Source of the DNA: an uncultured Collinsella sp. | GTDB taxonomy: Bacteria > Actinomycetota > Coriobacteriia > Coriobacteriales > Coriobacteriaceae | Length of the DNA stretch: 10,162 nucleotides | Assembly (NCBI GenBank): GCA_900552875.1 | Contig: USCS01000043.1 | Span: 1-10,162 of the forward strand | Direction of reading: 5' to 3' | Part shown: positions 5,854 to 10,162 of the stretch, piece after piece | Layout: each line of letters starts with the position of its first letter | How positions within the stretch are numbered: position 1 is the first letter of the stretch | Notes under the pieces: generated by a model | Database searches by the model: none | Seen by the model: the letters and a program-made list of their open reading frames with translations, nothing else | Told to the model about the DNA's origin: nothing | Position numbers and translations under genes: made by a program

Positions 5854-6356
5854 TAGTTCTCCTCCTTGGCGGCGGCGGCGTCCTCAGCAGCCCACTTGGC
5901 CTCGAGAGCGGCCTCCTCAGCCATCTCCTTCTCGATGCGCTGCTCAGCGTTCTTAGCAGCAACAATCTTGGTCTTGATGGGAAGCTTGTGCTGTGCAAGA
6001 CGCAGAGCCTCGCGAGCGACCTCCTCGGGCACGCCCTTGACCTCGAACATGATGCGGCCGGGCTTGACGACGGCCACCCACTCCTCGGGGTTACCCTTAC
6101 CAGAACCCATGCGAGTCTCAGCAGGCTTCTTGGTGATGGGCTTATCAGGGAAGATCGTGATGTAGACACGACCGCCACGCTTCATGTAGCGGGTCATGGC
6201 AATACGAGCGGCCTCGATCTGACGGTTGGTGATCCAATGGGCCTCGAGAGCCTGGATACCAAACTCGCCGAAATGCAGCTCGGTATTACCCTTGGCCTGG
6301 CCCTTCATGGAGCCACGCTGCACCTTGCGGTGAAGAATACGCTTAGGGGCAAGCAC
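5853..6356 (-). CDS. rplP: 50S ribosomal protein L16, with extended C-terminus
   Basis: L16 binds near the A site and helps place tRNA. The core is canonical: it begins MLAPKRILHRKVQRG, and ITKKPAETRMGSGKGNPEEW at 74-93 includes the arginine (R82) equivalent to the one hydroxylated in E. coli. The core ends at about KLPIKTKIV, residue 132. The protein is 167 residues long versus about 136-144 usually; the extra 25-30 residues are Ala/Glu/Lys-rich and probably helical. The start is GTG at 6356, overlapping the rpsC stop by one base (TAGTG), with a strong AGGAGG upstream inside rpsC. Confidence 0.97.
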   Translation of the reverse strand: MLAPKRILHRKVQRGSMKGQAKGNTELHFGEFGIQALEAHWITNRQIEAARIAMTRYMKRGGRVYITIFPDKPITKKPAETRMGSGKGNPEEWVAVVKPGRIMFEVKGVPEEVAREALRLAQHKLPIKTKIVAAKNAEQRIEKEMAEEAALEAKWAAEDAAAAKEEN

Positions 6357-7066
6357 TACTGACCCCTCCTCTCGGAGTTACGACGACGAGGACGGGAAGA
6401 GCCCTCGAGTGCAGGGTTGGGAACGGGCTGGCCCGGGAGCTTCTCGCCCAGGTAGATCCAGACCTTCACGCCGCAAGCGCCCATGGTGGTGCTGGCGACA
6501 GCCGTGCCGTAGTCGATCTTGGCACGGAGGGTGTGCAGAGGCACGCGACCCTCACGGTACCACTCGCGACGGCCCATCTCGGCACCGCCGAGACGACCGG
6601 AGCACTGGATACGGATGCCCTTAGCGCCGGCCTTGCGGGCGGACTGGACAGCCTTGCGCATAGCGCGACGGAAGGCAACGCGGCCCTCGAGCTGCTCGGC
6701 AATGGACTGAGCAACGAGGTTGGCGTCGAGCTCGGGGCGCTTGATCTCGACAACGTCGACGGAGAGCTGGCCCTTGGAGACGCCAGCGACCTTCTCGAGC
6801 TCGGTGCGGAGGGTATCGATCTCGGCACCCTTCTTACCGATGACAACGCCGGGGCGAGCAGTGAGGATGATGACCTTCACCTTGTCGCCAGCGCGCTCGA
6901 TCTCGACACGGGAGACAGCTGCGCGGGAAAGACGCTTCTCGAGGTACTTGCGGATCTCGAGATCGTTACCGAGGGTCTTAGCGTAATCCTTCTCTGCGAA
7001 CCAGCGGGAGCGCCAGTTCTCGGTGATGCCAAGACGGAAGCCGGTGGGGTAGACTTTCTGACCCAT
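6356..7066 (-). CDS. rpsC: 30S ribosomal protein S3
   Basis: S3 forms part of the mRNA entry channel on the small-subunit head. The 236-residue product begins with the typical MGQKVYPTGFRLGI segment. It has a type II KH domain with the GVVIGKKG loop at 73-80 and the conserved RLGGAEMGRREWYREGRVP stretch in the C-terminal domain. The C-terminal tail is basic (SSRPRRRNSERRGQ). It begins 6 nt after rplV and overlaps rplP by one base. Confidence 0.98.
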   Translation of the reverse strand: MGQKVYPTGFRLGITENWRSRWFAEKDYAKTLGNDLEIRKYLEKRLSRAAVSRVEIERAGDKVKVIILTARPGVVIGKKGAEIDTLRTELEKVAGVSKGQLSVDVVEIKRPELDANLVAQSIAEQLEGRVAFRRAMRKAVQSARKAGAKGIRIQCSGRLGGAEMGRREWYREGRVPLHTLRAKIDYGTAVASTTMGACGVKVWIYLGEKLPGQPVPNPALEGSSRPRRRNSERRGQ

Positions 7067-7072
7067 ACAGCT

Positions 7073-7444
7073 TTACGCCTCCTTTCGAGGAGCAACGACG
7101 ACGGTGATGTGGGAAGTACGCTTCAGAATGCGAGAAGCGGAACCCTTGGCGCGGGGACGGATGCGCTTAAGCGTCGGACCCTCGTCAACATAGGCAGCGG
7201 CGACAACCAGGTTGTCGGCACGCAGACCGTTGTTGTTCTCGGCGTTCGCAACGGCGGAACGGAGAACCTTCTCGACATCCACGGCGACGGCGCGGTCGCA
7301 GAAGTGGAGGATGTCGAAGGCCTGAGCGACAGGCTTGCGGCGGATCAGATCGACCACCAGGCGGGCCTTGCTGGGGGAAACACGCACGTACTTAGCGACG
7401 GCGCGAACCTCGGTGGCCTCAGTTTCAATAGACTTAGTTGCCAT
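7073..7444 (-). CDS. rplV: 50S ribosomal protein L22
   Basis: L22 lines the exit tunnel, where its long beta-hairpin and that of L4 form the constriction and influence macrolide response. The 123-residue product has the conserved VRVSPSKARLVVDLIRRKP stretch (about 20-38) and the basic hairpin segment LKRIRPRAKGSASRILKRTS near the C-terminus. It starts 14 nt after rpsS. A short acidic leader (about 13 residues) precedes the core. Confidence 0.98.
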   Translation of the reverse strand: MATKSIETEATEVRAVAKYVRVSPSKARLVVDLIRRKPVAQAFDILHFCDRAVAVDVEKVLRSAVANAENNNGLRADNLVVAAAYVDEGPTLKRIRPRAKGSASRILKRTSHITVVVAPRKEA

Positions 7445-7458
7445 TTACGGTTAACCCC

Positions 7459-7719
7459 CTATTTGGCCTTGTGGCCACGGAACGTACGAGTCGGCGCGAA
7501 CTCGCCGAGCTTGTGACCAACCATGGACTCGGTAACATACACGGGCACATGCTTGCGGCCGTCGTGGACGGCGATGGTGTGACCAACCATCTCGGGGAAG
7601 ATGGTGGACGCGCGGGACCAGGTCTTCACGACGTCCTTCTTGCCAGCCTCGTTCATCGCGGTGATACGCGAGAGAAGGCGAGTCTCCACGAACGGGCCCT
7701 TTTTGAGACTTCTGCTCAT
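7459..7719 (-). CDS. rpsS: 30S ribosomal protein S19
   Basis: S19 sits on the small-subunit head and forms a bridge contact with the large subunit, together with S13. The 86-residue product starts with the typical MSRSLKKGPFV segment and ends with GEFAPTRTFRGHKAK; the length is normal. AGGAG lies upstream on the minus strand, within the 32-nt gap after rplB. Confidence 0.98.
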   Translation of the reverse strand: MSRSLKKGPFVETRLLSRITAMNEAGKKDVVKTWSRASTIFPEMVGHTIAVHDGRKHVPVYVTESMVGHKLGEFAPTRTFRGHKAK

Positions 7720-7751
7720 AAGTGCTTTCTCCTAAAACTCGGTATCCGAAA

Positions 7752-8582
7752 TTACTTCTTACGGCGACGAATGATGTGCTGATTCGAGACCTTCTTCTTC
7801 TTGCGCGTACGAAGGCCCTTCGTCGGCTTACCCCAGGGGGTAACGGAGGGACGACCAGAGGTGTGGTTCTTGCCCTCGCCACCGCCGTGCGGGTGGTCGA
7901 CAGGGTTCATGACGGTACCGCGGACGGTCGGGCGCACGTTCATGTGACGCTTACGGCCGGCCTTGCCGATGACGATGTTGGAGTGATCGGCGTTGCCGAC
8001 CTCACCGACGGTGGCGCGGCAGGTAACGAGGATGCGGCGCATCTCGGAGGAAGGCATACGGACGATAGCGTACTTGCCCTCCTTACCCATCAGCTGGCAG
8101 GAGTTACCGGCGGAACGGGCGATAGCAGCGCCCTTGCCCGGCTGGAACTCGACGGCGTGGATGAGCGTACCGACGGGGATGTCGGCGAGGGGCAGAGCGT
8201 TGCCCGGCTTGATGTCGGCGTCAGAACCGGACATGATGGTCTGACCGACCTCGAGGCCCTTGGGGGCCAGGATGTAGCGCTTCTCACCGTCAGCGTAGTG
8301 CAGCAGAGCGATGCGAGCGGAACGGTTCGGATCGTACTCGATCGTGGCAACCTTGGCGGGCACGCCGTCCTTGTTGCGCTTGAAGTCGATCACGCGGTAA
8401 CGACGCTTCACGCCGCCGCCCTGGTGGCGGGTGGTGATGCGGCCGTTGTTGTTACGACCGGCCTTCTTGGGCAGGGGCTCGAGAAGAGACTTCTCGGGCT
8501 TGGTGCAGGTGATCTCGGAGAAGTCGGAGATCGTCTGCCAACGCCTACCAGCGGAGGTCGGCTTAAGGTGCTTTACAGCCAT
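7752..8582 (-). CDS. rplB: 50S ribosomal protein L2
   Basis: L2 is a primary 23S rRNA-binding protein close to the peptidyl transferase centre. The open frame extends 25 codons further upstream, but the real start is the ATG at 8582: the protein then begins MAVKHLKPTSAGRR, as L2 does, and GAAAGGG (8595-8589) lies six bases before it. This gives 276 residues, the usual length. The conserved NPVDHPHGGGEG segment is at about 226-237, followed by SGRPSVTPWGKPTKG. The 179-nt structured spacer upstream is unusual and may control translation. Confidence 0.98.
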   Translation of the reverse strand: MAVKHLKPTSAGRRWQTISDFSEITCTKPEKSLLEPLPKKAGRNNNGRITTRHQGGGVKRRYRVIDFKRNKDGVPAKVATIEYDPNRSARIALLHYADGEKRYILAPKGLEVGQTIMSGSDADIKPGNALPLADIPVGTLIHAVEFQPGKGAAIARSAGNSCQLMGKEGKYAIVRMPSSEMRRILVTCRATVGEVGNADHSNIVIGKAGRKRHMNVRPTVRGTVMNPVDHPHGGGEGKNHTSGRPSVTPWGKPTKGLRTRKKKKVSNQHIIRRRKK

Positions 8583-8761
8583 TACAATCCCTTTCAATAG
8601 GAATCCGTTAGCCATCGCAGACAGGGATTCGAGGTTCTGCCTCGGGTGCGATGACACCGGACGTATACACGGTTCCGGGCGTGTCCATTTAATACGCCCA
8701 AAACCTTGAGCTCCCGCCTCCCCTATTTGGGAGGCATGAGCTCACTCAACAGCAGCGAGTC
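8583..8761 (-). promoter_or_regulatory. Structured leader between rplW and rplB, candidate cis-regulatory RNA
   Basis: In the minus-strand RNA several stems are visible. First comes a two-part hairpin: TGAGCTC with GAGCTCA (8744-8738 / 8713-8707) around GCCTCCC with GGGAGGC (8735-8729 / 8722-8716). Next is GGGCGT with ACGCCC (8699-8694 / 8682-8677). Then CATCGCA with TGCGATG (8653-8647 / 8619-8613) encloses CGAGG with CCTCG (8644-8640 / 8634-8630). Finally, AATCCCT (8629-8623) can pair with the rplB ribosome-binding stretch AGGGATT (8592-8586). GAATCC (8630-8625) can instead pair with GGATTC (8606-8601). These alternatives look like a translation switch. There is no strong T run, so a terminator is less likely. 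Confidence 0.5.
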
Positions 8762-9049
8762 TTAGGCCTGGTTGCCAAAGACCTCGATGGTGTCGCCCTC
8801 GGCCAGCGTGACGATGGCCTTCTTCCAAGAACGGGTCTTGCCGGCGACATAGCGCACGCGCTTGGTCTTGGGCTTGACCGTCAGGGTGTTCACGCGAACG
8901 ACCTTGACGCCGAAGATCTCCTCGACAGCGTCCTTGATCTGATACTTGTTAGCATCCTTGGCGACCTCGAACGTGTACTTGTTCAGCTCCATGCCGGAGA
9001 AGGAACGCTCGGACACGATCGGACGGATGATGATCTCGTGGGCGGTCAT
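8762..9049 (-). CDS. rplW: 50S ribosomal protein L23
   Basis: L23 sits at the tunnel exit and is the main docking point for trigger factor and SRP. The 95-residue product starts with the typical segment IIIRPIVSERS (6-16) and includes KYQIKDAVEEIFGVKV and VNTLTVKPK. Its ATG follows the rplD stop codon directly (TAAATG) with no spacer, and GGAGG lies inside the end of rplD, so translation is probably coupled. Confidence 0.98.
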   Translation of the reverse strand: MTAHEIIIRPIVSERSFSGMELNKYTFEVAKDANKYQIKDAVEEIFGVKVVRVNTLTVKPKTKRVRYVAGKTRSWKKAIVTLAEGDTIEVFGNQA

Positions 9050-9676
9050 TTATGCAAGCACCTCCCCGAAGTGAGCGGCGATGTCGGCGGGCATCAGCAC
9101 AGCGTTGTTGTTGACGAGATCGTAGGTGTTGGCCTCGTCAGCAGTGATGATGAACGTCTTGGGAATGTTGCGGAACGACAGGTAGGCGTTGACGTCCTCA
9201 TCGCGAACGATGATGGTCAGACGCTTGCCCTCAAGACCGAGAGCCTTGAGCATGGCGACGGCAGCCTTGGTGGAAGGCTTCTCGAAGCCGTAGTCGTCGA
9301 CGAGCACGAGCTCGCCATCGGCCAGCTTGGCGGACAGCGCGGAGCGCATAGCCAGCTTGACCTCCTTGTTGTTCATACGCTTAGCGTAGGAACGGGGCTT
9401 GGGGGCGAAGACAACGCCACCGTGACGCCACTGGGCAGCACGGATGGAACCCTGGCGGGCACGGCCGGTGCCCTTCTGACGCCAAGGCTTCTTGCCGCCA
9501 CCGGAAACCTCAGAGCGACCCTTAGCAGACTGGGTGCCCTGGCGCCAAGAGGCCATCTGGCACTTGACGATGTGGTGCATAACGTGGATGTTCGGCTCGA
9601 TGCCGTACACCTCAGCGGCGAGCTCGGCCTCGGCGACCTTCTTGCCCTCGCTGTTCTTTACTTCAAACTTTGCCAT
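9050..9676 (-). CDS. rplD: 50S ribosomal protein L4
   Basis: L4 reaches into the exit tunnel through a long basic loop; in some bacteria it also represses its own operon. The 208-residue product has this loop at about 59-87 (GGGKKPWRQKGTGRARQGS and QWRHGG). The C-terminal domain ends with LVNNNAVLMPADIAAHFGEVL. AGGAG lies upstream of the ATG within the 46-nt gap after rplC. Length and composition are normal. Confidence 0.98.
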   Translation of the reverse strand: MAKFEVKNSEGKKVAEAELAAEVYGIEPNIHVMHHIVKCQMASWRQGTQSAKGRSEVSGGGKKPWRQKGTGRARQGSIRAAQWRHGGVVFAPKPRSYAKRMNNKEVKLAMRSALSAKLADGELVLVDDYGFEKPSTKAAVAMLKALGLEGKRLTIIVRDEDVNAYLSFRNIPKTFIITADEANTYDLVNNNAVLMPADIAAHFGEVLA

Positions 9677-9722
9677 TTAAGTGTTCTCCTTGGTATGACG
9701 CTGGGCTAAATGGGCTGGGCCC

Positions 9723-10162
9723 TTAGGCCATACGGATGGCGACGAGACCATTCTTGGCACCCGGGACAGCGCCCTTGACCAAGATGAGGTTCTGCTCGGC
9801 ATCGATGCGGACAACGGAAAGGTTCTTGACGGTAACGCGCTCGTTACCCATGTGACCGGCCATCTTGACGCCCTTGAGGACGCGCGCAGGATAGGCGCAC
9901 TGACCGATAGAACCGGGGTGACGCTGGAAGTGAGAACCATGCGTCATAGGACCGCGGCGCTGACCCCAGCGCTTGATGCGACCCTGGAAGCCCTTACCCT
10001 TGCTAACGCCGCTTACGTCGATAACGTCGCCTGCTGCGAATACGTCAGCCTTCAGAACGTCGCCAACGTTTACGTTGCTGATGTCGTCTAATCTGAACTC
10101 CTTGAGAGTTCTCTTGAAGGGGAGGTCATTCTTCTTGAAGTGACCTGTCATGGGCTTGTTTG
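9723..10162 (-). CDS. rplC: 50S ribosomal protein L3, C-terminal part (start outside window)
   Basis: L3 is one of the first proteins to bind 23S rRNA and lies near the peptidyl transferase centre. Only about 145 residues of an expected 200-210 are visible. The ATG at 10151 is internal: the frame stays open to the window edge, and the residues before it read NKP, matching the usual NKP-x2-GHF segment of L3. The conserved core follows (GVSKGKGFQGRIKRWGQ, then HPGSIGQCAYPARVLKGVKM). The stop TAA is at 9725-9723, and rplD follows after 46 nt. The upstream genes, probably rpsJ first, are outside. Confidence 0.97.
   Translation of the reverse strand, partial: NKPMTGHFKKNDLPFKRTLKEFRLDDISNVNVGDVLKADVFAAGDVIDVSGVSKGKGFQGRIKRWGQRRGPMTHGSHFQRHPGSIGQCAYPARVLKGVKMAGHMGNERVTVKNLSVVRIDAEQNLILVKGAVPGAKNGLVAIRMA

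Noticed and set aside
7722..8600. Open frame of 292 codons on the plus strand opposite rplB; similar long frames lie opposite rpsC-rplV (6533-7516), rplD (9038-9709) and the oxidoreductase gene (3036-3989)
   Set aside because: They are antiparallel to unmistakable genes and contain low-complexity Gly/Leu/Val/Asp-rich protein. They arise because the real genes, with GC-rich third positions, lack codons whose complements are stops.
8583..8657. Extended L2 start 25 codons upstream (ATG at 8657)
   Set aside because: The added residues do not match L2, and the ATG at 8582 has a well-placed GAAAGGG and gives the canonical N-terminus and length.
8700..8744. Plain intrinsic terminator inside the S10 operon
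   Set aside because: The stem is strong but only a weak T stretch follows in the direction of transcription, and essential genes follow downstream. A regulatory or processing role is more likely.

Overview
The window looks like chromosomal DNA of a high-GC actinobacterium, most likely a Coriobacteriia member such as Collinsella. This is inferred from the GC-rich third codon positions, the ribosomal protein sequences and the style of the intergenic repeats. It is not proven, and the genus in particular is a judgement from memory.

Layout. (1) Plus strand, 1-1700: the 3' part of a U32-family peptidase-like gene, then a complete RluA-type pseudouridine synthase gene 15 nt downstream. (2) 1701-2120: a convergent intergenic region made almost wholly of foldable repeats. 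It holds a REP-like hairpin, an array of six alternating 15-nt arms at a 40-nt pitch, a strong terminator, and a decayed second copy of the REP-like hairpin. (3) Minus strand, 3950-2121: a Gfo/Idh/MocA oxidoreductase gene followed 3 nt later by a DeoR-family repressor gene, very likely one transcript. (4) 3951-4554: about 600 nt with no convincing gene. It contains a cluster of ATGCGC-type sites upstream of the oxidoreductase, a mosaic of GGGAC-type repeat motifs, and the terminator of the ribosomal operon. (5) Minus strand, 10162-4555: most of the S10 operon plus the first two genes of the spc operon, in the order rplC (partial), rplD, rplW, rplB, rpsS, rplV, rpsC, rplP, rpmC, rpsQ, rplN, rplX. 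Most spacers are short, and several genes abut or overlap by one base.

The ribosomal genes encode proteins of the exit tunnel (L3, L4, L22, L23, L24, L29), the peptidyl transferase region (L2, L16, L14) and the small subunit (S3, S17, S19). Their order is canonical. Two things are not: a 179-nt highly structured spacer between rplW and rplB that could regulate rplB translation, and the end of the operon after rplX, where rplE would normally follow.

The best candidates for undescribed biology are the rplW-rplB leader, which has two mutually exclusive pairings around the rplB Shine-Dalgarno sequence, and the 40-nt-pitch palindromic array at 1769-1984. No mobile-element gene, CRISPR array, tRNA or rRNA was found.
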